DNA of 5,460 nt from a bacterium (GTDB taxonomy: Bacteria > Vulcanimicrobiota > Xenobia > RGZZ01): positions 1 to 5,460 of the forward strand of contig JAJXVI010000208.1 of NCBI GenBank assembly GCA_021782195.1. The letters are read 5' to 3'. The position numbers and the translations under genes were made by a program. Positions 1-5,460 of this stretch are shown here, piece after piece (within the stretch, counting starts at the first letter, position 1; every line of letters starts with the position of its first letter). Under the pieces are notes generated by a model that was not told the DNA's origin, ran no database searches, and saw only the letters and a list, made by a program, of their open reading frames with translations.

Positions 1-302
1 GCCTCAAGACGCACGCGCTCCGCTTCCTCGGCCTCACGGCGAATCCGCTCCGCCTCCTCAGCCTCGAGACGCACGCGCTCCGCTTCCTCGGCCTCACGGC
101 GTATCCGCTCCGCCTCCTCGGCCTCGAGACGCACGCGCTCCGCCTCCTCGGCCTCCAGACGCAGGCGCTCCGCCTCCTCGACCTCGCGACGCACGCGCTC
201 CGCCTCCTCGGCCTCACGGCGCACGCGCTCCGCCTCCTCGGTCTCAAGGCGCAGACGCTCCGCTTCTTCTGCCTCCTGCGCCTCTCGCCGCAGACGCTCG
301 GC
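1..302 (-). repeat. 30-bp in-frame tandem repeat encoding EEAERxRxEA decapeptides
   Basis: The unit is 30 bp and encodes ten residues. One offset copy (AERLRREAQE, residues 198-207) plus a three-residue insertion precedes nine regular copies from residue 211 (base 263) to the edge. The variable positions are V/I/L at the sixth residue and R/L at the eighth. Near the edge the copies alternate IRREA and VRLEA, forming a 60-bp higher-order unit: bases 1-60 and 61-120 differ at only three positions (6, 42 and 60 of the unit). The array continues beyond the window, so the copy number is unknown. It is a coding repeat, not a CRISPR array, because there are no unique spacers. Confidence 0.95.
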
Positions 303-893
303 GATCTCTCGGTGGCGCTCTTCCCATGCCGTGATTCCGGACAGGTCACACTCGAGGAGTCGTCGGCGATCCTGCAGGCGAAGTTTTCGAAACTCAAGCA
401 CGGGCTCGGCGTCAGAAGCCAAAGAGAGCTCGGACACCTCCCTGAGCTCGACGTCGAGCACGCGGAGTCGCTCCTCTACCCTCTCGCGCTCGCGGGAAAG
501 CAGTTGCTCGTCGGGAAGCGGTCCGGTTGAGTACCCCGATTGTTCCGAAACGTCAGCCTGAGCACCCCCGTGGCGCTCACATCGCCGCGCAAGCAGAAGG
601 CCTCTGATACCCTCCGGCGCAACGCGAAGCATCTCCTGCGCTTTCTCGCGCGCTTCGTTCGCAAAGCCGGCAGCAAGCCACGCTTCGCCAAGGTCGGCCT
701 GACAGTCTTCATCGCCCGGCACGAGCGACGCAAGATGCTGCAGGCTTCGAATCGCATCCAGCATCTGCCCGGCGAGAAGCGCGGCGGTGGCGTGTTGCGT
801 GAGCAACTCGGGAACGTCAGGATTTTCCCCCACTCGTCGCCGCAGCTCCTCAAGCGTGGCCTCGAGCGAGGTAGGAGAGATTTCACCAATCAT
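1..893 (-). CDS. TPR-like protein with long charged decapeptide-repeat helix (3' end outside window)
   Basis: The frame opens at an ATG at 893-891 and stays open to the window edge, giving 297 full codons with no stop; the C-terminus is not seen. Residues about 28-95 look like two TPR-type helix pairs (for example ADLGEAWLAAGFANEAREKA, followed by MLRVAPEG), a protein-binding fold. Residues about 96-130 are a less ordered linker. Residues about 131-200 are charged and helical. From residue 198 the protein becomes a 10-residue repeat, consensus EEAERxRxEA, with E and R spaced i/i+4, as in single stable alpha helices. No signal peptide or membrane segment is seen, so it is probably cytoplasmic. 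The start follows the stop of the roadblock gene by one base and has its own Shine-Dalgarno-like AGGTGAG four bases upstream, so coupled translation is likely. Such repeats are often mislabelled TolA- or trichohyalin-like because of composition alone. The exact function is unknown. The gene call is strong and the TPR call moderate. Confidence 0.88.
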   Translation of the reverse strand, partial: MIGEISPTSLEATLEELRRRVGENPDVPELLTQHATAALLAGQMLDAIRSLQHLASLVPGDEDCQADLGEAWLAAGFANEAREKAQEMLRVAPEGIRGLLLARRCERHGGAQADVSEQSGYSTGPLPDEQLLSRERERVEERLRVLDVELREVSELSLASDAEPVLEFRKLRLQDRRRLLECDLSGITAWEERHREIAERLRREAQEAEEAERLRLETEEAERVRREAEEAERVRREVEEAERLRLEAEEAERVRLEAEEAERIRREAEEAERVRLEAEEAERIRREAEEAERVRLE

Positions 894-894
894 G

Positions 895-1248
895 CTACTC
901 ACCTGTCGCCTCGATGTTCTTCTTGTTCTTCCTGATTTCGAGTCGGATGCGTCCGAGGTTGGCTCCAGGATCCGCGACGATCACGAGGGTACGATCCGCA
1001 ATGGCTTCGAACGTGATGTTGAAGTTGTCATAGACAATGTATGACTGGCTCACCACTTCGAGCCCAAGCTCGTCGGCCGTGCGAGCCCCGAGCCCGGAGC
1101 ACGCCGCGACCAGCGCAGCAACGCGCGTTGAGTCGAGCTCTCGCTCCTCGTGGCTCTCGTGAAGCACTCCGTCGGAACCCACGAGCAGCGCAGCGCGGAC
1201 TCCGTCCAGCTTACAGAAGTTCTCCAGGATCTTCTTCAATTCCGACAT
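895..1248 (-). CDS. Roadblock/LC7 domain protein (MglB-like)
   Basis: This 117-residue protein has the length and layout of a single stand-alone roadblock/LC7 domain. An N-terminal helix (residues 1-14) leads to the characteristic strand and turn GVRAALLVGSDGVLHES (16-32). A long alanine-rich helix follows (about 38-55), then strands SQSYIVYDNFNITFEAI (67-83) and TLVIVADPGANLGRIRLEIR (87-106), where the LVIVAD strand and the LGRIRLEIRK helix are typical of the family. Family members usually form homodimers that bind Ras-like GTPases; MglB of Myxococcus acts on MglA in cell polarity. No GTPase gene is visible in the window, so the partner is unknown. The ATG at 1248 is preceded by GAAGAG about six bases upstream. 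The stop is one base before the next start. No membrane segment is present, so a cytoplasmic location is expected. The domain call is confident; equivalence to MglB itself is not claimed. Confidence 0.9.
   Translation of the reverse strand: MSELKKILENFCKLDGVRAALLVGSDGVLHESHEERELDSTRVAALVAACSGLGARTADELGLEVVSQSYIVYDNFNITFEAIADRTLVIVADPGANLGRIRLEIRKNKKNIEATGE
898..904 (-). promoter_or_regulatory. Ribosome binding site for the charged-repeat gene
   Basis: On the minus strand AGGTGAG lies four bases before the ATG at 893 and sits inside the last codons of the roadblock gene. It supports that ATG as the start and suggests that ribosomes finishing the roadblock gene re-initiate here. Confidence 0.6.
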
Positions 1249-1270
1249 CTCATTCTCTTCGGATCGATCG

Positions 1271-1299
1271 CACGCAGTCAGACAAGAGAAAGCTGCGTG
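1271..1299. repeat. Short inverted repeat in the 63-bp intergenic gap
   Basis: CACGCAG at 1271-1277 and CTGCGTG at 1293-1299 are perfect 7-bp complements separated by 15 bases. They lie in the largest gene gap of the window (1249-1311), between the 293-residue gene and the roadblock gene. No U-run follows on the minus strand, so this is not a standard rho-independent terminator. It could be an RNA hairpin that tunes mRNA stability or attenuates read-through, an operator, or chance. No clear -10/-35 promoter is seen in the gap. Confidence 0.35.
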
Positions 1300-1311
1300 A
1301 GTCCCGCTACC

Positions 1312-2193
1312 CTACATGATGGGCTGCACAGACAGTGCATCACTGTCTCTTAGCCCCATCCTCTTCATCAACTTGCTGGGAATAGCCACATACCCGCCCA
1401 GCTTCTTGGAAGCCTGACACTTCACCGAGTACACCGTACCGTCGGCCAGCTCGATCTCAACCCCGAAAGGTTCGGTCGCACGCACGCCCCATTCACGCAC
1501 GATGTAGTCGTCTACCCCCACCATGTCGTCCTTGACAAACCACCCGCTCTGGGTACGAGCAAGCAGAACCTTCACCCGCTCGAGGCGCTCCTCGACCTCG
1601 CGGCGCTTGCGCTCGATCTCGTAGCCCTTCTCGGCAAATACGTTGACCTGGGCACCATTCTTCCCGATATATTCCAAGAAGCGACCCACGTCTTCCAGAC
1701 CACAGAGAATCGATCCATACGCGTGGGCAAAATTGTCATACACGGTCTTGCCGCGGTCGACAATGAGATAATGGGAGCCGTCGCGCGTGTTCACCTGCAC
1801 GATTCCGCTGTGTTCATCAGACTCGAGCTGATCGCGAATCTTCTTGAATTCCTTCTTTCGCACCTCAACGTTGCGATACATGGGCTGGAAGGCAAACGCG
1901 AGCGACATCACGCCCACCATTGCAGCAGGCAGGATGTACACGCTCACCGGCACGTCGCTCTTGATGCGATTGAGGATGCGCGGGCGGGTCATGACGCGGT
2001 CGTGACCGTCGTCGTGCTCGATGGCACGCAAGAACTGTCCGTGGCTGAAAAAGAGCAGGTCCTCCGTCGCGCCACTGTCAATCTTGATGTAACCAGTGAA
2101 CCCCTGCTGTTCCAGATTGGTGTACAGGGTATTGATGTCAGAGTACGCCAGGCTGATTTTCTCGAACAGAACGTTCCCACGCGGGATCAGCAA
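1312..2193 (-). CDS. Uncharacterised protein with two sensor-like modules and an AbrB-like C-terminus
   Basis: This 293-residue protein is not one I can name. Residues about 18-108 have the pattern of DUF4388-like modules: GFTGYIKIDSG (31-41), then LLFFSHGQFLRAIE (46-59), a strand-glycine-strand pattern of small beta domains. Residues about 112-187 repeat the logic with SGIVQVNTRDGSHYLIVDRG (129-148) and KTVYDNF (149-155), suggesting a tandem duplication. Residues 189-214 form a charged helix (YEIERKRREVEERLERVKVL). The end (about 243-293) has VEIELADGTVYSVKCQ, then GGYVAIPSKLMKRMGLRDSD and ALSVQPI, like the IPxxLxxxxGLxxxD core of AbrB/SpoVT barrels, though here not at an N-terminus. There is no signal peptide; the hydrophobic stretch 85-103 is more likely a buried helix than a membrane span. 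The start is TTG, chosen because an in-frame stop lies just upstream, the first internal Met is residue 68, and AGGTGA lies seven bases before it. Domain names are inference from pattern. Confidence 0.85.
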   Translation of the reverse strand: MLIPRGNVLFEKISLAYSDINTLYTNLEQQGFTGYIKIDSGATEDLLFFSHGQFLRAIEHDDGHDRVMTRPRILNRIKSDVPVSVYILPAAMVGVMSLAFAFQPMYRNVEVRKKEFKKIRDQLESDEHSGIVQVNTRDGSHYLIVDRGKTVYDNFAHAYGSILCGLEDVGRFLEYIGKNGAQVNVFAEKGYEIERKRREVEERLERVKVLLARTQSGWFVKDDMVGVDDYIVREWGVRATEPFGVEIELADGTVYSVKCQASKKLGGYVAIPSKLMKRMGLRDSDALSVQPIM

Positions 2194-2200
2194 GTCTGTG

Positions 2201-2207
2201 TCACCTC
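2201..2207 (-). promoter_or_regulatory. Strong ribosome binding site deciding a TTG start
   Basis: GAGGTGA ends seven bases before the TTG at 2193-2191. In the same frame a TGA lies at 2208-2206, so no upstream start is possible. The site overlaps an 8-bp palindrome (CTCATGAG, 2212-2205), which is probably incidental. It lies in the 24-base gap after the stop of the Pro-rich gene. Confidence 0.75.
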
Positions 2208-2217
2208 ATGAGTTCTT

Positions 2218-3831
2218 CTACGACGGGGAATCCTCGGGATGTCTCTTGTCGCGCAGATCCCTTGGGAAGTCGAGTTTTCTTGGACTCGTTTCCGACTTCC
2301 TGGCATCCGCGGGGTTCTCCTTCTGCGACTCCCCCTCGAGGGAAGGTTCATCGGAGGACCCTCGGTTGCCGAGATCGAGCCTGCGAACGTTTGACAGTCG
2401 AGTCACCCTTCGCGGGATTGGGCCAGACTCGGAAGAGTCTGCGGGTGAACGCGCTGGAGCCTCCGAAAGGCCAAACGGCGGCGGCGGATGATTCGGAAGC
2501 AGCGTAGACGGCGGAGTGGGAGAAAGCAGGGCGGGGGGACGTGTCTCCATCGCTGCTGTCGGAGGGGACAGCGCCGTAGGCGGCGGAGGAGCCGGGTCCG
2601 CCATGCGGCGGACAGGCTGAAGAGGCAACGACGCCGGCGCACCGCCGACCGCACGCGGGGGTATCCCCGCAGGAGACAGACGCGTGGAGAAATCCTCCTC
2701 CGCCGCAGCGCGAACATCGGGCGTCCCCGAAAGTTTCAGGCCGCGCCCTCGACGACGCTCGCTGGGAGCCGTCGGTAAGTCGGGAAGCGTCCGCGCGCTC
2801 GCATCCGTCCCATCTCGGCGTTGCTCTGGGGCGATGCACCCGCGGACGATCGCGGCGCGGAGCAGGTCGATTCCACGCCCCCAGGAAGCTCGCGTCACGC
2901 CAGGCGGACAGGCCACTCGCTGCGCGGACGCAACGCGGACAACCGTCGGCTCGGAGGGGGGGACCGACTCCTCGCGGCGCTTCACGGGCGGTGGCGCAGA
3001 AGGCTCGGGAACAGGAGGCTCGGGCGCAGGGGCGGCAGCGGGCACCGGCGGCACGATCTCGTCGCTCGAACTGTCCACGCGACGGAAGGTAGACACGGAC
3101 GAGGCAACTCGACGTGGGCGCTCCACCCCTTCCGTCGTTCTGCGCAAGATGTCCGCCCACGAGCCCTCCGCTTCCGGCCCGGGTTCCGCAGGAACGGGAA
3201 CCGGAGAACGAGGGGGCGTCGGAGGAGGTGCGGCGGGAACGGGCCGGTTGGAGTCGGACGAGTCAATACGAACCAGCCGGCGAGCACCGCGAGAGGAGGC
3301 TGCATCGCCGTCCTCGGGAGTTTGCAGCGCAAGCTGGGCCGGCGTAGGGGACGATTCCCTGGGGGACGCGACCTGCTGCGCAGCAGGCGGCGCAGACGGG
3401 CGAGGCGGCGCGGGTGGGGCAGTGGGTGTCGACGCGCGCGGCGAAACGGGAAGCTCGGTCTCGGGCGGCAGCGGGGACGGGCCTGACGGCGTTGACGCTG
3501 ACGCCGAACCGCGACGCGTAGAGGAGCGAGAACGCCCGGCGTCCTCATCGCCAGCGCCGGTGGACCGCGCGCGTGCAGAGGTCAATGTATCCGACCGCGT
3601 ACCCGATCCCTGGCGACGTCGCTGCATCTGGAAGATCCCCTCCCATGCCAGCAAGGCAACGAAGATCGCTATCTGAACGCACAGGATCGTCCAGAGTCTC
3701 GCGTCGTTCGCAACCAACCAGGTCTTGAAAGTATCTGGCTGGGGCACGACCGGCGGTGCTGACGCTGAACAAACCCTTGATGTCGCCAGCAGCAGACCTC
3801 CCACGAGCATTGGAAGGCGGCGCGCACGCAT
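2218..3831 (-). CDS. Membrane-anchored Pro/Ser/Arg-rich disordered protein
   Basis: This 537-residue protein is of unrecognised family. Residues 1-25 resemble a signal peptide: a basic start MRARR, hydrophobic MLVGGLLLA, and a possible cleavage site after CSASA; the cysteine lacks a good lipobox. A second hydrophobic helix spans about 46-66 (LWTILCVQIAIFVALLAWEG) and is followed by QMQRRRQG, so by the positive-inside rule the large C-terminal part should be cytoplasmic. Residues 75-537 are dominated by Pro, Ser, Ala and Arg and look disordered. Islands of order include GSWADILRRT (223-232) and SWGRGIDLLRAAIVRG (316-331). A short basic-acidic motif recurs: RRLVRIDSSDS (184-194), RRVDSSSDE (250-258), and RRLDLGNRGSSDE (483-495). 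A tethered scaffold or linker role is inference. The ATG at 3831 is preferred to the TTG at 3837 because AGAGGA lies six bases before the ATG but directly abuts the TTG. Third-position GC and the frame support coding despite low complexity. Confidence 0.82.
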   Translation of the reverse strand: MRARRLPMLVGGLLLATSRVCSASAPPVVPQPDTFKTWLVANDARLWTILCVQIAIFVALLAWEGIFQMQRRRQGSGTRSDTLTSARARSTGAGDEDAGRSRSSTRRGSASASTPSGPSPLPPETELPVSPRASTPTAPPAPPRPSAPPAAQQVASPRESSPTPAQLALQTPEDGDAASSRGARRLVRIDSSDSNRPVPAAPPPTPPRSPVPVPAEPGPEAEGSWADILRRTTEGVERPRRVASSVSTFRRVDSSSDEIVPPVPAAAPAPEPPVPEPSAPPPVKRREESVPPSEPTVVRVASAQRVACPPGVTRASWGRGIDLLRAAIVRGCIAPEQRRDGTDASARTLPDLPTAPSERRRGRGLKLSGTPDVRAAAEEDFSTRLSPAGIPPRAVGGAPASLPLQPVRRMADPAPPPPTALSPPTAAMETRPPALLSPTPPSTLLPNHPPPPFGLSEAPARSPADSSESGPIPRRVTRLSNVRRLDLGNRGSSDEPSLEGESQKENPADARKSETSPRKLDFPRDLRDKRHPEDSPS

Positions 3832-3833
3832 GG

Positions 3834-5460
3834 TCAATCCTCTTTTGCCAGACTGAAGTCAGGGGGAGGGCCTTCGAGAAAAAAGTCGCCATCGTCCTCA
3901 AAGGTCGACCCGGAGTCCGAAGTCTCGGGCGGCGCCGATTCAGGCTCGGCGAACTCCTCCACGCCGACCGAGGAAGGAGAATGGACTGCGTCATCGGCGG
4001 TGGGCTCAGTCGAGGTGCCCGGCGCCGACTCGAACGCCTCTTGCTCGGTAACGACGGGAGAGATCGACGGCTCGGAAGGCGTGAGCGTGACTTCGTTCGG
4101 GGAAGTCATGTTTTCCGGAGGAGACGCAAAACCGAGATTCGGGGCGTCGCCGGGAGCGGGGGCTGGATCAGCCACGACGGGAGACGGCGGGGCGGGGGAT
4201 GGTGCGGCGACTTCGCGCCGACCGGCGGACGTACGTCGCATCGACCCCGCGCGCGCACGAGCGGTCTCGGAGCGTGCCGCGCTGGCGCGCCGACGGTCCA
4301 GCTCGGCGGGGTCCGGGATACGCTCCGTCACTCCAGAAGCAAGCAGGCCGGTCAACTCTTCGATGCGCTCCGCCACGTCGCGATACCGCAGGCGCACGGC
4401 TGCGCACTCATTGAACATCGAGAGGGCCTCGGAAAGGCGACCGCTCTGATCGTATACCGTTGCGAGGTTGTAGCGAGACTCCAGCAACTCTTCCTCGTCA
4501 TAGTCTTCGAGCGCGAGCAAGCGGGTGAACTGGTGAATGGCCAGGTCGGTGTAGCCGACGCGCTGGAACAGGAAGGCCATCCGATTGAGGGCATCAAGAC
4601 GACACGTGGGATCGCTCGCCAGCACACGGTACTCCTGCAGGCACTCCTCGTAGAGGGCAAGCGCCTCGAAGAACTCGCCGGACAGAAAACGGTCCGCGCT
4701 CCCCCGCAACTTTCGGAACTCGTCGACGACACGGCCGAGCTGGCCCGCGAGCAACAGCGGTCTGGCCGTGACCGCCGCATTCGAAACATCGCCGCGCATT
4801 CCCATGATCACGGCGAGACGACCTCGTGCAGCAAGCGCCGAAGGCTCGCGGGCACAGATGTCTTCGAACAGGGATTCCGCAGCGTCGAAGTGACCGCACT
4901 CGTAGAGGAGGTCTGCCATGTTCTCCACGTCAGCCCCGGAGTCCGGACGCACCTCTCGCAGCGTCGCGTACATGGCAAGCGCACCGGTAAGATCGTTGCT
5001 TGCGAGCCGCATCTTGATTCGCACGAACTGCGTGCTGGCCGCTTCCTCGAGCTCCTCGCCCTGCACGAAAAGGCCGAACACGTCGCCGAACACGCGCCCG
5101 GCGAGGTCAAGATCCTCGGCGTCCTGCGCACGAACGGCCAGGTTGATCAAACGATTGACCGCCGACTCGCGATCGCCACTGCTCAGAAGCAGCGCTTTCA
5201 GGAACGCCTGTGCGCAGGAAGATTCGCGCACGCTTCCGTCCCGCGACAGTACGCCGACAAGAAGCTCGAAAGCGCGAATCCCCTCTTCGACGTGTCCCTC
5301 TGACGCATACAGGGCGGCAAGGGTGGGAAACACCGCCTCCGCTCTCTCGGCGTTGCCGGCGCGCAGCAAACCCTCCGTGATCTCCTGATAGGCGCCAAGC
5401 GCTTCGACATTCTGACCCTCCTGGGCGTACAGGCGCGCGGCACGCTCCCGAGCCTCCCAG
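3834..5460 (-). CDS. TPR-repeat protein with basic linker and acidic Pro/Ser tail (5' end outside window)
   Basis: The frame is open from the window edge (first full codon at 5459) to a TGA at 3836-3834, giving 541 residues; an internal TTG at 5369 is not the likely start because TPR helices continue upstream of it. Visible residues 1 to about 375 are an array of TPR-type helix pairs, for example ARLYAQEGQNVEALGAYQEI, MADLLYECGHFDAAESLFED and YNLATVYDQSGRLSEALSMF, with the alanine/glycine/tyrosine pattern of the family. TPR arrays bind other proteins and have no catalytic role of their own. Residues 388-416 are a basic linker (RRRASAARSETARARAGS, MRRTSAGRR). Residues 417-541 are Pro/Ser/Glu-rich and acidic, ending in an aromatic-acidic stretch with EDDGDFFLEGPPPDF. 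The tail looks disordered and could be a docking peptide. No membrane helix is seen in the visible part. It is the first visible gene of the set and is followed two bases later by the membrane-anchored protein. The partner is unknown. The TPR call is confident. Confidence 0.92.
   Translation of the reverse strand, partial: WEARERAARLYAQEGQNVEALGAYQEITEGLLRAGNAERAEAVFPTLAALYASEGHVEEGIRAFELLVGVLSRDGSVRESSCAQAFLKALLLSSGDRESAVNRLINLAVRAQDAEDLDLAGRVFGDVFGLFVQGEELEEAASTQFVRIKMRLASNDLTGALAMYATLREVRPDSGADVENMADLLYECGHFDAAESLFEDICAREPSALAARGRLAVIMGMRGDVSNAAVTARPLLLAGQLGRVVDEFRKLRGSADRFLSGEFFEALALYEECLQEYRVLASDPTCRLDALNRMAFLFQRVGYTDLAIHQFTRLLALEDYDEEELLESRYNLATVYDQSGRLSEALSMFNECAAVRLRYRDVAERIEELTGLLASGVTERIPDPAELDRRRASAARSETARARAGSMRRTSAGRREVAAPSPAPPSPVVADPAPAPGDAPNLGFASPPENMTSPNEVTLTPSEPSISPVVTEQEAFESAPGTSTEPTADDAVHSPSSVGVEEFAEPESAPPETSDSGSTFEDDGDFFLEGPPPDFSLAKED
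3838..3843 (-). promoter_or_regulatory. Ribosome binding site for the Pro-rich membrane protein
   Basis: AGAGGA ends six bases before the ATG at 3831 and lies within the last codons of the upstream TPR gene, whose TGA is at 3836-3834. The two-base gap between that stop and the ATG suggests translational coupling. An in-frame TTG at 3837 overlaps the TGA but has no spacer from this site. Confidence 0.65.

Noticed and set aside
1..263. G-quadruplex potential on the minus strand from GAGGAGGCGGAG runs
   Set aside because: Only GG doublets are present, and the composition follows directly from the Glu/Ala/Arg codons.
1..300. CRISPR-like periodic array
   Set aside because: The 30-bp units are contiguous and in frame with no unique spacers; they encode a regular charged peptide.
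476..889. A 137-codon minus-strand open frame starting MVKSLLPRS
   Set aside because: It is out of frame with the gene starting at 893. The latter gives TPR-like helices and a perfect decapeptide repeat, while this one is Arg-rich without structure.
2204..2209. A minimal ATG-AGG-TGA reading frame overlapping the ribosome site of the 293-residue gene
   Set aside because: It is two codons long, and its bases are fully explained by the Shine-Dalgarno sequence; nothing suggests regulated translation.
2684..3676. A 330-codon Gly/Ser/Arg-rich open frame on the plus strand
   Set aside because: It is the mirror of the Pro/Ser/Arg-rich gene: proline and alanine codons read as glycine and arginine-type codons on the other strand. 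The minus frame has a signal-like start, a TM helix and a good ribosome site; the plus frame has none of these.
3831..3837. TTG at 3837 as the start of the Pro-rich protein
   Set aside because: The purine-rich site directly abuts this TTG, leaving no spacer, while the ATG at 3831 has a normal six-base spacer.
3756..5303. A 515-codon open frame on the plus strand
   Set aside because: It lies antisense to the TPR gene, whose protein shows clear TPR helices. The plus-strand product has no recognisable fold and is Arg/Gly-rich as expected of a GC-rich shadow frame.

Overview
The window is a compact, GC-rich block in which every gene I can support lies on the minus strand. Genes therefore read from right to left. 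No RNA gene, insertion sequence, CRISPR array, integrase or convincing terminator is visible. The DNA and the protein types (a roadblock/LC7 protein, TPR proteins, a Pro/Ser-rich membrane protein, a charged-helix repeat) suggest a Gram-negative-type bacterium with a complex cell plan, such as Myxococcota, Bdellovibrionota or a similar deep-branching high-GC lineage. This is inference from gene content only and is low confidence.

In transcription order (high to low coordinates) there are five genes. (1) 5460-3834: the C-terminal 541 residues of a TPR protein whose start lies outside the window; it ends in a basic linker and an acidic Pro/Ser tail. (2) 3831-2218: a 537-residue protein with an N-terminal signal-like segment, one transmembrane helix and about 470 residues of Pro/Ser/Arg-rich, apparently disordered sequence. 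(3) 2193-1312: a 293-residue protein with two sensor-like beta modules, a short charged helix and a C-terminal segment resembling an AbrB/SpoVT-type barrel. (4) 1248-895: a 117-residue roadblock/LC7 (MglB-like) protein. (5) 893 to beyond 1: a protein starting with TPR-like helices and passing into a highly regular 10-residue charged repeat (30 bp per unit) that runs off the left edge.

The gaps are -, 2, 24, 63 and 1 nt, with Shine-Dalgarno-like sequences before each start, so this looks like one operon with probable translational coupling at two junctions. The gene set reads like parts of a protein scaffold: a roadblock subunit that in known systems partners a small Ras-like GTPase, TPR adaptors, a membrane-anchored disordered protein and a rigid helical spacer. 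No GTPase, kinase or other enzyme is encoded in the window, so the function of the cluster is not established here. I could not assign a gene symbol to any of the genes.
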